Shown in pieces: positions 9,194 to 18,142 of a stretch of 64,000 bases of DNA. Every line of letters begins with the position of its first letter. The first letter of the stretch is position 1. Source of the DNA: Tenacibaculum sp. MAR_2010_89 (GTDB lineage: Bacteria > Bacteroidota > Bacteroidia > Flavobacteriales > Flavobacteriaceae); NCBI RefSeq assembly GCF_900105985.1, contig NZ_FNUB01000005.1, positions 1,736,001 to 1,800,000 on the forward strand, given 5' to 3'. The translations under genes were made by a program, and so were the position numbers. The notes below the pieces were generated by a model. The model saw only the letters and a program-made list of their open reading frames with translations, had not been told where the DNA came from and did no database searches.

Positions 9194-9972
9194 TTATAAA
9201 GTGTCAAAACTACTTAACTCTGTTTCAATAATATTTGCGCCTTTTTGTAATGTTGTAATATAGTTAGTGATGTTTTCAACTTTAAATCTACTTAAAGGCC
9301 CAGAAGCACTAATGCTAGCGATTACTTTTTTATTTTTGTTTTTTATTGGAATAGCAATACACACTAGACCAGATTCTAACTCTTCCATGTCTAAGGCATA
9401 TTCTTGTTTTTGTATTTTTTCTAACTCTTTTTTTAATAAAGAAATAGAAGAGATAGTGTTTTTATTATAAGAAGTTAATTCAATATTTTCTAAAATATTT
9501 TCTTTGATAGAGGTAGAAGAGAATGCTAATAATAATTTTCCTGAAGCTGTAGCATGAATTGGTTCAAATGATCCAATTGATGTGTTGATCTTTAAACCAT
9601 GTAAGCTATCTGCTTTGTCTATATGAAATACCTTATTGTCTTTAAGTATACTAAATAAAACTGTTTCTTGTATTTCAAGAGCTACTTTTTTTATAGACTT
9701 ATTGGTGAGTTTAGTGATTGCTTTATATATGGAAACTCGATTGCCTAATTCAAAAATTTTACTACCTAAACTGTATTTTTCGTCACTGTTTTGATGAACA
9801 ATATTTAATGAAGTTAATGTGTGCAATAAACGATAAGTTGTGCTTTTGTTGTAACCAGTTTTTATAGCTAGTTCTCTAACCCCCACGAAGATTTTTCTTC
9901 AGTAAAAGCATCTAAAAGTTTAAAAGCTTTTATGATAGATTGATTTAATTTATTGTCGTTAACTTCTTTCAT
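9194..9972 (-). pseudogene. IclR-family transcriptional regulator, frameshifted
   Basis: The gene starts at the ATG at 9972 (MKEVNDNKLNQSIIKAFKLL), runs 34 codons through AFTEEKSSW and hits a TAG at 9868-9870. The rest of the protein continues without interruption in another frame from GVRELAIKTGYNKSTTYRLLHTL, the helix-turn-helix, to 9194. The join lies in a run of five G (minus strand, 9880-9884): six G would restore one frame of about 259 residues. The C-terminal effector domain has the usual IclR features (HATASGKLLLAF near the middle, ESGLVCIAIPI, ISASGPLSRF). A GTG at 9886 could start a protein lacking the first helix. It is divergent from kynU and is the likely regulator of the kynurenine operon. 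Causes could be mutation, G-tract phase variation or a sequencing error. Confidence 0.8.
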
Positions 9973-10084
9973 CTAATAAAAAATAATTGTATTACTTATT
10001 TGCTAAAGTAATAAAAAAGATATAAATTTATAAAACACCGTTTTAAATAGTGAAACACTTATTGTTTTTTATGTTATATAAATT

Positions 10085-10100
10085 GAGCATTTAAAAGCTC
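10085..10100. promoter_or_regulatory. Palindrome, candidate operator of the kynurenine operon
   Basis: GAGCATTTAAAAGCTC is a 16-base palindrome with one mismatched pair, starting at the last base of a weak -7-like element (TATAAATTG, 10077-10085) and 28 bases before kynU. IclR-family regulators bind imperfect palindromes of this size near the promoter. The nearby GTTTTAAATAGTGAAAC (10040-10056) is a second, looser inverted repeat. No binding data are available. Confidence 0.4.
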
Positions 10101-10128
10101 TTTTTACTAGGTGATTTAAAAAGAAAGT

Positions 10129-11388
10129 ATGTATAAAGCAACATTAGAATACGCGTTAGGGTTAGATAAAGAAGATAAATTATCATATTTACGTGAAGAG
10201 TTTCATATACCAAAAGATGAAGATGGGAATGATTGGTTATATTTTACAGGAAACTCTTTAGGATTGCAACCTAAACAAACACAAAAATATATTCAACAAG
10301 AATTAAATGACTGGGCTAATTATGGAGTTGAAGGTCATTTTGAAGGTAAAACACCATGGTTACCTTATCATGAGTTTTTAACGGAAACTATGGCAAAAAT
10401 AGTTGGCGCAAAACCATTAGAAGTTGTTGTAATGAATACATTAACAACAAATTTACACTTGTTAATGGTTTCTTTTTATCAGCCTAAAAAAACAAAATAT
10501 AAAATAGTTATTGAAAGTGATGCATTTCCATCTGATAGATATGCAGTTCAGTCGCAATTAAAATTTCATGGTTTTGATGTTGAAGAAGGATTAATTGAAT
10601 GGAAGCCAAGAGAGGGAGAAGAGCTTTTAAACATAGAAGATTTAGAAAGTATTGTTTCTGAGCAAGGTGATGAAATTGCTTTATTGTTAATAGGAGGAGT
10701 AAACTATTATACAGGTCAATATTTAGATTTAAAAAGAATAGCAGAAATAGGTCATGCTAAAAACTGTTTTGTAGGTATCGATTTAGCGCATGGAGCAGGT
10801 AACATATCTCCAGAGTTACATGATTCAGGAGTGGATTTTGCTGCTTGGTGTACATATAAATATTTAAATTCAGGACCAGGAAGTTTAGGAGGCTTGTTTG
10901 TACACGAGAAACATGCAGAAAATAAAGAGTTACCGCGCTTTTCAGGTTGGTGGAATCATAATAAAGAAACACGTTTTAATATGCGTCAACCTTTTGACGT
11001 AATGGCTGGAGCAGAAGGCTGGCAATTGTCAAATCCTCCTATATTATCAATGGCAGCAATTAAGGCTTCTTTAGATATGTTTAATGAAGTAGGGATGGAA
11101 GCATTACGTGAAAAATCTGAAAAACTAACAGGTTATTTTGAGTTTTTAATAAATGAAATAAATTCTGATGACATTAAGATAATTACTCCTTCAAACCCAA
11201 AAGAAAGAGGTTGTCAGTTATCTATTCAAGTAAAGAATGCAGATAAAAGTTTACATAAAAAGTTAACTGAGAATAATATTATTACTGATTGGAGAGAGCC
11301 AGATGTTATTCGTTGTGCACCAGTACCAATGTATAATAGTTTTGAAGATGTTTATAAAATGGTTTCAATTTTAAAAGGACTATTATGA
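10129..11388 (+). CDS. kynU: Kynureninase
   Basis: A 419-residue PLP enzyme of fold type I that hydrolyses kynurenine or 3-hydroxykynurenine to (3-hydroxy)anthranilate and alanine. Seen: FTGNSLGLQPKQT near the N-terminus, the PLP Asp region GIDLAHGAGN, the Schiff-base lysine in CTYKYLNSGPG near residue 243, SGWWNHN and DWREPDVIRCAPVPMYNSFEDV at the C-terminus. It is the first gene of a long + strand operon. The next gene overlaps its stop by ATGA, indicating translational coupling. Confidence 0.97.
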   Translation: MYKATLEYALGLDKEDKLSYLREEFHIPKDEDGNDWLYFTGNSLGLQPKQTQKYIQQELNDWANYGVEGHFEGKTPWLPYHEFLTETMAKIVGAKPLEVVVMNTLTTNLHLLMVSFYQPKKTKYKIVIESDAFPSDRYAVQSQLKFHGFDVEEGLIEWKPREGEELLNIEDLESIVSEQGDEIALLLIGGVNYYTGQYLDLKRIAEIGHAKNCFVGIDLAHGAGNISPELHDSGVDFAAWCTYKYLNSGPGSLGGLFVHEKHAENKELPRFSGWWNHNKETRFNMRQPFDVMAGAEGWQLSNPPILSMAAIKASLDMFNEVGMEALREKSEKLTGYFEFLINEINSDDIKIITPSNPKERGCQLSIQVKNADKSLHKKLTENNIITDWREPDVIRCAPVPMYNSFEDVYKMVSILKGLL

Positions 11389-11819
11389 GTTTAGAAGTTC
11401 ATATTAAAGATGTAGTTAAAAGAGATGTAAATACTGTTTTTAATGCAGTAGTAAATAAAAATATAATTTCAAAATACTTTGTTTCTAATGCAAGTGCTGA
11501 TTTAATTGAAGGAACGAAAGTAAAATGGGAGTGGAAAGATTTTTGTGCCGAATGTTTGGTTACCGTATTATCAATTAATGAAAATAGTAAGATTATTTTT
11601 AGTTGGAAGGGAAATAAAGTTACCACTGAAGTTGAAATGGAATTTAATAGTCAAAGTGATAATGTAACTGAAGTAAGTATTAAAGAAAGAAGTTATGATA
11701 ATAATGAAGAAGGGATTAAAAAAGTAATGCAACAAACTCAAGGATGGACAGATTTTATTTGTTCATTAAAAGCGTATTTGTATACAGGGATAAATTTAAG
11801 AAACGGAGAAATGAACTAA
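11385..11819 (+). CDS. SRPBCC / AHSA1-like protein
   Basis: A 144-residue protein of the START/Bet v1-like helix-grip fold. Seen: KRDVNTVFNAVVN at the N-terminus, IEGTKVKWEWKDF, repeated beta strands, and a C-terminal helix QTQGWTDFICSLKAYLYTGINLR, which is typical of AHSA1-type proteins. These bind hydrophobic ligands or act as Hsp90 co-chaperone-like modules; the ligand here is unknown. It overlaps kynU by four bases and precedes kmo by nine, so it is presumably co-expressed with kynurenine breakdown. Confidence 0.8.
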   Translation: MSLEVHIKDVVKRDVNTVFNAVVNKNIISKYFVSNASADLIEGTKVKWEWKDFCAECLVTVLSINENSKIIFSWKGNKVTTEVEMEFNSQSDNVTEVSIKERSYDNNEEGIKKVMQQTQGWTDFICSLKAYLYTGINLRNGEMN

Positions 11820-11828
11820 TTTAGTTTT

Positions 11829-13223
11829 ATGAATAAAAAAGATAATATACTTATTATAGGAGCTGGTTTATGTGGTTCATTGTTAGCTTTACGATTAGCA
11901 CAAAGAGGATACAAAGTTGAATTATTTGAAAGTAGGCCAGATTTACGAACTAATGATATATCAGCAGGTAGATCTATTAACTTAGCATTATCGGATAGAG
12001 GCTTTAAAGCATTGCGTTTAGCTGGAGTTGAAGATAAGGCACGAGAGATATGTATTCCAATGCACGGGCGTTTAATTCATGATGCTAAAGAAAATACATT
12101 TGCTTCAAATTATTCAGGAAGACAAGGGGAATATATTAACTCAATTTCTAGAGGAGATTTAAATGGTATTTTGTTAACTGAAGCAGAAAAGCATGAAAAT
12201 GTAACCATACATTTTAACAAAAAATGTATTTCAGTAGATATTGAAGAAACGGTAGTACGTTTTAAAGATTATAAAACAAAAGAAGAGTTTTCAGTAAATG
12301 GAGATGTGATTTTTGGAACTGACGGAGCCGGTTCTGTATTGAGGAAAAGTTATTATTTAGAAAGGAAATTTTTGTTTAGTTATTCTCAAAATTACTTAAC
12401 ACATGGATATAAGGAGCTTGAAATCCCTGCAGACGCATTAGGAAATCATCAAATAAGTAAAGACCATTTACATATTTGGCCTCGTGGAGAATACATGTTA
12501 ATAGCTTTGCCAAACTTAGATGGAAGTTTTACCGTTACTTTATTTTTAAGTTATGATGAAGGAGAATATAATTTTAATAACTTAACAACTGAAAAGAGAA
12601 TAACTGAATTTTTTGAAAAAGAATTTCCAGATGCGTTAAAATTAATTCCAAGTATAAAAGATGAGTTCTTTAATAATCCAACAGGAGCATTAGGAACAGT
12701 AAAATGTTCTCCATGGTTTTATAAAGGAAATACAGTGCTTATGGGAGATGCAGCTCATGCGATTGTTCCATTTTATGGGCAAGGTATGAATGCTTCTTTT
12801 GAAGATGTAACAGTTTTTGATACAATTTTAGATAAACATGAAGGTAACTGGGAAGCTGTTTTTAAAGAATACCAACTGGTTAGAAAAGAAGATACAGATG
12901 CAATAGCCGATTTAGCAATAGATAATTATTATGAAATGCGTGATCATGTTGCTAACCCATTATTTAAGCAAAAACGTATGTTAGAAATGTCGTTAGAAGA
13001 AAATTTTCCTAAAGAGTATTTCTCAAAATATTCAATGGTTACTTTTAATGAAAACATACCCTATTCAGAAGCAATGAAGAAGGGAAGAGCGCAAGACAAA
13101 GCATTGTTAAATATGGTTGCTCATAATGATTTGAATTCAGTTTCTAATTTAAAAGAGGTACTTAGAAAGGTGCAAGAAGAAACGAATGAGATTTTAGAGG
13201 AAGATAAGATAGCAGGTTTATAG
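11829..13223 (+). CDS. kmo: Kynurenine 3-monooxygenase
   Basis: A 464-residue group A flavoprotein hydroxylase that converts kynurenine to 3-hydroxykynurenine with NADPH and oxygen. Seen: the N-terminal dinucleotide motif IGAGLCGSLLALRLAQRG (residues 10-27), the SINLALSDRGFKAL substrate-region motif, DGAGS at about residue 160, and the second FAD motif VLMGDAAHAIVPFYGQGMN near residue 305. Eukaryotic KMO carries a C-terminal membrane helix; the tail here is polar, so the enzyme is probably soluble or peripherally bound. The next gene starts immediately after its stop codon. Confidence 0.96.
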   Translation: MNKKDNILIIGAGLCGSLLALRLAQRGYKVELFESRPDLRTNDISAGRSINLALSDRGFKALRLAGVEDKAREICIPMHGRLIHDAKENTFASNYSGRQGEYINSISRGDLNGILLTEAEKHENVTIHFNKKCISVDIEETVVRFKDYKTKEEFSVNGDVIFGTDGAGSVLRKSYYLERKFLFSYSQNYLTHGYKELEIPADALGNHQISKDHLHIWPRGEYMLIALPNLDGSFTVTLFLSYDEGEYNFNNLTTEKRITEFFEKEFPDALKLIPSIKDEFFNNPTGALGTVKCSPWFYKGNTVLMGDAAHAIVPFYGQGMNASFEDVTVFDTILDKHEGNWEAVFKEYQLVRKEDTDAIADLAIDNYYEMRDHVANPLFKQKRMLEMSLEENFPKEYFSKYSMVTFNENIPYSEAMKKGRAQDKALLNMVAHNDLNSVSNLKEVLRKVQEETNEILEEDKIAGL

Positions 13224-13748
13224 ATGAGAAGATACATAGTTTTATTACGAGGTATTAATGTGTCAGGAAAAAATAAAATTCCTATGGCAGAATTACGAGA
13301 GTTATTAAACAATTTGAAATTTAAAAATGTACAAACATATATTCAAAGTGGAAATGTTATTTTAGATTCTGACGATTCAAAGGAAGTTATCTGTCAAAAA
13401 ATAGAAAAAGAAATTACTAGCAAATACGGGTATAAAGTTCCTGTATTTGCAAGAAATCAAGAAGAATGGGAAAAAGCAATTACAGCTTATCCTTTTTCAT
13501 TAGAGAATGAAAAAATAGTTGCATTTTCTTTTTTAAATAAAAAACCAGCATCTACCGAGATAGAAGTAAAAGGGATTAAAGATGATAAATATAAAGTTGA
13601 TGGTGATGTTGTGTATTTAAATTGTGTGTCTGGTTTTGGAAAAACGAAACTGACAAATAATAGCATTGAAAAAAAATTAAATGTAGTAGCAACTACAAGA
13701 AACTATAAAACAACTGTAAAATTATTAGAGTTGGCAACAAAAGAATAA
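13224..13748 (+). CDS. DUF1697 domain protein
   Basis: A 174-residue protein matching the DUF1697 pattern: [21 protein letters not shown] at the N-terminus, the conserved [10 protein letters not shown] near residue 45, FARNQEEW, and the C-terminal [16 protein letters not shown]. The family is widespread and has no established biochemical role. It sits between kmo and the RidA gene with no intergenic space (the following gene starts on the last base of its stop), so it is part of the same transcript. Confidence 0.9.
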   Translation: MRRYIVLLRGINVSGKNKIPMAELRELLNNLKFKNVQTYIQSGNVILDSDDSKEVICQKIEKEITSKYGYKVPVFARNQEEWEKAITAYPFSLENEKIVAFSFLNKKPASTEIEVKGIKDDKYKVDGDVVYLNCVSGFGKTKLTNNSIEKKLNVVATTRNYKTTVKLLELATKE

Positions 13749-14155
13749 TGGGAGAAAAAAAAGTAACACCAAGAGGAGCTTATCCACATGTTAAGGTAGT
13801 AGGAGATTTTATTTTTGTATCAGGAACAAGTTCGCGCCGTGCAGATAATTCAATTGCTGGAGTAGATATTATTGATGAAATGGGAACCAAACGTTTGAAT
13901 ATAGAAACACAAACGCGTGAAGTTTTAAAAAACATTGATAAGAATTTACAAACAGTTGGTGCTAGCATAAAAGATGTAGTAGATGTTTCTACTTTTTTGG
14001 TAAACATGAATGATTTTGCAGGTTATAATAAAGCATATGCTGAGTTTTTTGAAAAAGAAACAGGTCCTACACGTACTACTGTAGCTGTACATCAATTACC
14101 ACACCCTGATTTAGTGGTAGAAATTAAAGTTACAGCATATAAAAAAGCAAACTAA
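13748..14155 (+). CDS. RidA-family protein, probable 2-aminomuconate deaminase
   Basis: A 135-residue YjgF/YER057c/UK114 protein. Seen: [40 protein letters not shown] and the conserved arginine segment [25 protein letters not shown]. Unlike generic RidA, the N-terminus ([19 protein letters not shown]) resembles 2-aminomuconate deaminase, which releases ammonia from 2-aminomuconate. Its position between kmo and the aminomuconate semialdehyde dehydrogenase supports that role, but generic imine deaminase activity remains possible. Confidence 0.85.
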   Translation: MGEKKVTPRGAYPHVKVVGDFIFVSGTSSRRADNSIAGVDIIDEMGTKRLNIETQTREVLKNIDKNLQTVGASIKDVVDVSTFLVNMNDFAGYNKAYAEFFEKETGPTRTTVAVHQLPHPDLVVEIKVTAYKKAN

Positions 14156-14159
14156 TTTA

Positions 14160-14855
14160 ATGAGTGAATTCAGTCAAAATAAAAAAGAGCTAATTAATAA
14201 AGGTTATTCAATTACTGAGTCTATTTTTAGTGATGAAGAACGTTTACAATTAATTCATTTGATTGAAAGTTCAGAAAATAAATATGCTATTAGGCAATTA
14301 GTAAACAAGGTGCCAGAAATAAAAGAAGTTATTTTTAAAAATGAAAAATTTAAAAAACTATATGCTTCTGTTTGTTGTACTGATTATTTTTTGTCAAAAG
14401 CTATCTTTTTTAATAAAATAGGGAAATTTAATTGGTTTGTTAGTCATCATCAAGATTTAAGCATTAGTGTAAAAAAGAAATTAATTATTGAAGGCTATAC
14501 TAATTGGACTAATAAAAACGCGCAGTTAGGAGTTATACCTCCTAAAGAAATTTTAGAAAACATAATCACTTTTAGAATACATTTAGATAAAACAGACGAA
14601 ACTAATGGTGCTTTAAAAGTGATATTAGAGAGCCATAAAAATGGAATTATTAGAATTGATGAAAATTTTAAAAAAGAAAATATAGGTAAAGAAGAGTTGT
14701 GTATTGTAAATGAAGGTGGAGTTATGTTAATGAAACCATTACTATTACATGCATCTTCTAAATCAATAACAAATCATGATAGAAGAGTAATTCATTTAGA
14801 ATTTTGTAATCAAGAAATTCCAATGGAGTGGTTAGAAAGAAAAGAGATTATATGA
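14160..14855 (+). CDS. Phytanoyl-CoA dioxygenase (PhyH)-like protein
   Basis: A 231-residue protein resembling Fe(II)/2-oxoglutarate oxygenases of the PhyH family. The likely iron ligands are the H and D of SHHQDLSISV near residue 100 and the H of LLLHASSKS near residue 200, followed by RRVIHLEF where the 2-oxoglutarate-binding arginine is expected. ETNGALKVILESHKNG is the usual family turn. It lies within the kynurenine operon, four bases after the RidA gene and overlapping the aldehyde dehydrogenase by ATGA. Its substrate is unknown and it is not a standard member of this pathway. Confidence 0.75.
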   Translation: MSEFSQNKKELINKGYSITESIFSDEERLQLIHLIESSENKYAIRQLVNKVPEIKEVIFKNEKFKKLYASVCCTDYFLSKAIFFNKIGKFNWFVSHHQDLSISVKKKLIIEGYTNWTNKNAQLGVIPPKEILENIITFRIHLDKTDETNGALKVILESHKNGIIRIDENFKKENIGKEELCIVNEGGVMLMKPLLLHASSKSITNHDRRVIHLEFCNQEIPMEWLERKEII

Positions 14856-16294
14856 ACATAAAAAACTACATAAATGGCGAGTTTCTGTCTCCAATTAATG
14901 AGAATTACATAGATAACTATAATCCATCAATAGGAGAAGTATACGGTACAATACCTAACTCGACTAAAGAGGATGTTGCATTGGCTTATAAAGCAGCAAG
15001 TGATGCTTTTCCTGAATGGTCTAATAAAACATTGGAAGATCGAAGTAGAATTCTAATAAGAATATCTGAGTTATTAGAAGCTAATCTTGAACGTTTCGCT
15101 AATGCAGAAGCTAAAGATAATGGTAAACCAGTTTCGTTAGCAAGTGTGGTTGATATCCCAAGATCTGCAAGTAATTTTCGTTTTTTTGCAAATGCCATTA
15201 CTCAGTTTTCATCAGAGTCTCATGAAAGTATTGGATTAGGTGCTGTCAATTTTACATTACGTCAACCTATTGGCGTAGTTGGTTGTATATCACCATGGAA
15301 TCTTCCCTTATATTTATTTACATGGAAAATAGCTCCGGCAATTGCAGCAGGTAATTGTGTTGTAGCAAAACCAAGTGAAGTAACGCCAATGACTGCGTAT
15401 TTATTAGGGGAAATATGTAATGAAGCTGGATTACCAAAAGGAGTATTAAACATAGTTCATGGTTTAGGACAAACTACTGGACAAGCAATTATTGAGCATC
15501 CTGAGGTAAAAGCAATTTCATTTACAGGAGGTACAGCAACAGGAGCACATATTGCAAGAACTGCAGCACCTATGTTTAAAAAGTTGTCTTTAGAACTTGG
15601 TGGAAAAAATCCGAATGTCATTTTTGCAGATTCTGATTACGATAAGATGTTAACTACAACGGTACGATCTTCATTTGCTAACCAAGGTCAAATTTGTTTA
15701 TGTGGAAGTAGAATTTTTGTTGAAGAATCTATATATGAGCAATTCAAGAAAGATTTTGTAAAAAAAGTATCTGAATTAAAAATAGGTAACCCTTTTGATA
15801 ATGATACAAATGTAGGAGCACTTGTTTCAAAACAACATTTAGAAAAAGTAAAATCATATATTGATATAGCCGAAAATGAGGGAGGAAGAATTCTTTATGG
15901 AGGAAATCGAGTAGTGGTAGAGGGAAGTGAAAACGGATACTATTTACAACCTACAATTATCGAAGTTGGAGATAATAAATGTGTATTGAACCAGGAAGAG
16001 ATATTTGGACCTGTAGTAACCTTAATGTCTTTTAAAACGGATAAAGAAGCTCTATTGTTGGCTAATGATGTAAAGTATGGGTTATCAGCAACTTTATGGA
16101 CTAATAATTTAAACAGAACAATGCAGTTTTCTAAACAATTGAATACTGGAATTGTTTGGGTAAATACATGGATGTTGCGAGATTTAAGAACGCCTTTTGG
16201 TGGACAAAAAGCGAGCGGAGTTGGACGAGAGGGTGGTTTTGAAGCATTGCGTTTTTTTACTGAACCTAAAAATATTTGTATAAAATATGAATAA
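14852..16294 (+). CDS. 2-aminomuconate-6-semialdehyde dehydrogenase (aldehyde dehydrogenase)
   Basis: A 480-residue NAD-dependent aldehyde dehydrogenase. Seen: PWNLPLYLFTWKIAPAIAAG, KPSEVTPMTA, the glycine motif FTGGTATG, the general-base motif LELGGKNPNV, and the catalytic Cys282 in NQGQICLCGS. The C-terminal WVNTWMLRDLRTPFGGQKASG is characteristic of 2-amino- and 2-hydroxymuconic semialdehyde dehydrogenases. It should oxidise the ACMSD product to 2-aminomuconate. The ATG at 14852 is chosen because it overlaps the preceding stop (ATGA) and starts the conserved IKNYINGEF; an upstream GTG at 14828 is less likely. Confidence 0.93.
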   Translation: MNIKNYINGEFLSPINENYIDNYNPSIGEVYGTIPNSTKEDVALAYKAASDAFPEWSNKTLEDRSRILIRISELLEANLERFANAEAKDNGKPVSLASVVDIPRSASNFRFFANAITQFSSESHESIGLGAVNFTLRQPIGVVGCISPWNLPLYLFTWKIAPAIAAGNCVVAKPSEVTPMTAYLLGEICNEAGLPKGVLNIVHGLGQTTGQAIIEHPEVKAISFTGGTATGAHIARTAAPMFKKLSLELGGKNPNVIFADSDYDKMLTTTVRSSFANQGQICLCGSRIFVEESIYEQFKKDFVKKVSELKIGNPFDNDTNVGALVSKQHLEKVKSYIDIAENEGGRILYGGNRVVVEGSENGYYLQPTIIEVGDNKCVLNQEEIFGPVVTLMSFKTDKEALLLANDVKYGLSATLWTNNLNRTMQFSKQLNTGIVWVNTWMLRDLRTPFGGQKASGVGREGGFEALRFFTEPKNICIKYE

Positions 16295-16505
16295 TGAAAT
16301 ACGACAAAGAATTGTTGAGGTTTGTGATAAAAAAATAGCTCAAAAAGGAGATCAAGTTGGAGTTTCATTCTACGCATTTTTTAAAAATAAAAATGATGAT
16401 CCTAAATTACTCATGGAAGTGGCAACTTGGTGGATTCAAACACATCAATTAGATCATTTTGAAAAAGCAATTAAAATTAAAAGAAAGGTTAAGAATAACG
16501 AATAG
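16287..16505 (+). CDS. Small conserved protein (DUF6500-like)
   Basis: A 72-residue protein overlapping the aldehyde dehydrogenase by eight bases. It contains GVSFYAFFKNKNDDPKLLM, then WWIQTHQLDHFEKAIKIK. I recall this pattern from a small bacterial family (DUF6500) without known function, but I cannot verify the number. There is no signal peptide or membrane segment. The coupling of its start to the dehydrogenase stop and the 2-base gap to the next gene argue that it is a real gene of the operon. Confidence 0.75.
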   Translation: MNNEIRQRIVEVCDKKIAQKGDQVGVSFYAFFKNKNDDPKLLMEVATWWIQTHQLDHFEKAIKIKRKVKNNE

Positions 16506-16507
16506 AT

Positions 16508-17284
16508 ATGAATTTAAATATACAAAATAGGAATGCCTTAGTTTGCGGAAGTACACAAGGTATAGGAAAAGCTTCAGCAATTCAATTAGCTGAAGAAGGA
16601 GTTAATGTAACCTTAATAGCTCGTAATGAAGAAAAGTTAAAAAAGGTTTTAGACGAGCTACCAAATAATAATCAAAGGCATGCTTATATTGTTGCCGATT
16701 TTTTAAACCCTAAAGAGTTAAAAGAAAAAATAGAAGCTACATCTTTAGAATTTCATATTTTAATAAATAATACAGGAGGCCCTGCTGGTGGTCCTGTTTT
16801 CAATGCTCAATTAGATGAGTTTGAAAGAGCATTTACTCAGCATTTAAAATGTAATCATGTGTTGGCTCAGGCAATAGTGCCGTTTATGAAAAAAGAAGGA
16901 TATGGAAGGATTATAAATGTAATTTCTACTTCTGTAAAACAGCCACTTGACGGATTAGGAGTGTCTAATACAATAAGAGGTGCAGTAGCTAGTTGGTCTA
17001 AAACATTAGCAAATGAATTAGGACAGTTTGGAATAACTGTAAATAATGTATTACCAGGAGCTACAGGAACCGAGCGTTTAAACGAAATAATAAATAACAA
17101 AGCAACAAAAACGGGTAAAACAATAGAAGAAGTATCTGAAGCAATGAAAAATGCTTCACCAGCTAAACGTTTTGCAAAACCAGAAGAAATAGCAAATGCA
17201 GTAGTTTTTTTAGCAAGTGATAAAGCAAGTTTTATTAATGGAATTAATGTCCCTGTTGATGGGGGTAGGACTAAAAGTTTGTGA
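16508..17284 (+). CDS. SDR-family oxidoreductase lacking the Tyr-Lys pair
   Basis: A 258-residue short-chain dehydrogenase-like protein. The cofactor loop is CGSTQGIGKASA at residues 13-24, followed by NNTGGPAGGP where NNAG is usual, and the C-terminal VPVDGG. In the catalytic region, RIINVISTSVKQP is followed by GVSNTIRGAV, so the usual Tyr and Lys of YxxxK are Asn and Arg. This Asn/Arg subgroup is common in bacteria, often annotated as FabG, but I know of no settled reaction for it. Its place in the operon suggests action on a muconate-pathway intermediate, possibly by a non-redox mechanism. Confidence 0.85.
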   Translation: MNLNIQNRNALVCGSTQGIGKASAIQLAEEGVNVTLIARNEEKLKKVLDELPNNNQRHAYIVADFLNPKELKEKIEATSLEFHILINNTGGPAGGPVFNAQLDEFERAFTQHLKCNHVLAQAIVPFMKKEGYGRIINVISTSVKQPLDGLGVSNTIRGAVASWSKTLANELGQFGITVNNVLPGATGTERLNEIINNKATKTGKTIEEVSEAMKNASPAKRFAKPEEIANAVVFLASDKASFINGINVPVDGGRTKSL

Positions 17285-17396
17285 TGATTTTAAGGTTAAA
17301 ATACTAAAAAAAATAAGGGGTAGCTAAAAAATATATATAAATATAGTAACTTTATAACTTAGTAAATAATTAATTAACCAACTTAAATATTAAAGT

Positions 17397-17957
17397 ATGA
17401 ATCGCAGAAAATTTATTACAACTTCAGCTATTGGAGCAGGTGCATTAACAATGCTTCCAACTTCAACTATTGCTAGTAACAATGTAAACTCTTTGTCTAG
17501 TTTAAATAAAATTAAAAATATTTCATTGAGTAGTTTACCATTTAACTTTACAAAGGCACATGAAGGTTTAATAGCAGAGCTGAATCAATTAGGGTATATG
17601 TATGATTCTAATAAACTAGTTAAATTATCTAGTAAGTGTTATGCTATTTCGGTACAGAAAAAATCCTTATTAGGGTTTACAAGTGATGAGTTAGCAATAC
17701 TTATTGAAGAGAACGGAACGAGTAAGTATTATATTTTAGAAGAGAAGTTAGCTGTTGAGTTTAATACTTTAATAAAAAACTATAGCTATAATATGGATGC
17801 AAATGGTTTTAGCTATGATTTAGCTGAATTCGCTTTTCCTGTAAAAATACAAGAAGCTAAAAAAGGTAAGGAAAGTATTTTTTCTTATAAAAATAAATTG
17901 AATAATACTATTACGTTAAAAAGTAATAGAAAAAAATCTAGAGCAATTATCTGTTAG
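17397..17957 (+). CDS. Hypothetical exported protein with Tat-like signal
   Basis: 186 residues, not recognised. The N-terminus MNRRKFITTSAIGAGALTML resembles a twin-arginine signal (NRRKFI followed by a hydrophobic stretch), with a possible cleavage after TIAS. The mature part has no cysteine-rich or metal-binding motif that I can name, and the C-terminus is basic (SNRKKSRAIIC). It is preceded by a 112-base gap and followed by a 185-base gap, so it may be its own transcript inside the kynurenine region. Confidence 0.65.
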   Translation: MNRRKFITTSAIGAGALTMLPTSTIASNNVNSLSSLNKIKNISLSSLPFNFTKAHEGLIAELNQLGYMYDSNKLVKLSSKCYAISVQKKSLLGFTSDELAILIEENGTSKYYILEEKLAVEFNTLIKNYSYNMDANGFSYDLAEFAFPVKIQEAKKGKESIFSYKNKLNNTITLKSNRKKSRAIIC

Positions 17958-17988
17958 ATTAAAAAAGTAACTAAGGTTTCTTAAAAGG

Positions 17989-18112
17989 AGATTGTCTAGA
18001 AAGTATATCATTTAAAATAAATCAATAGAGTCTTATATAAATCATAAATTTTGATTAAGGCTGTTTTTGTAAATTGTTTTTTATGAAAAAGTGTTACTTT
18101 TTTAGACAATCT
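17989..18112 (+). other. Structured leader candidate upstream of haaO
   Basis: AGATTGTCTA (17989-17998) and TAGACAATCT (18103-18112) are perfect ten-base inverted arms enclosing 104 bases, followed directly by a run of T. Inside, AAAAAGT-GTT-ACTTTTT (18086-18102) forms a second hairpin that abuts the right arm. The whole could be a long terminator, an attenuator or a small RNA. It matches no riboswitch class I can name. Confidence 0.4.
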
Positions 18113-18142
18113 TTTTTTTGACCTATTATAGAATAATAAAAA

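Noticed and set aside
15940..16377. Minus-strand frame of 145 codons across the aldehyde dehydrogenase end
   Set aside because: It covers conserved dehydrogenase codons and the coupled small gene on the plus strand. No family features are seen in the antisense translation.
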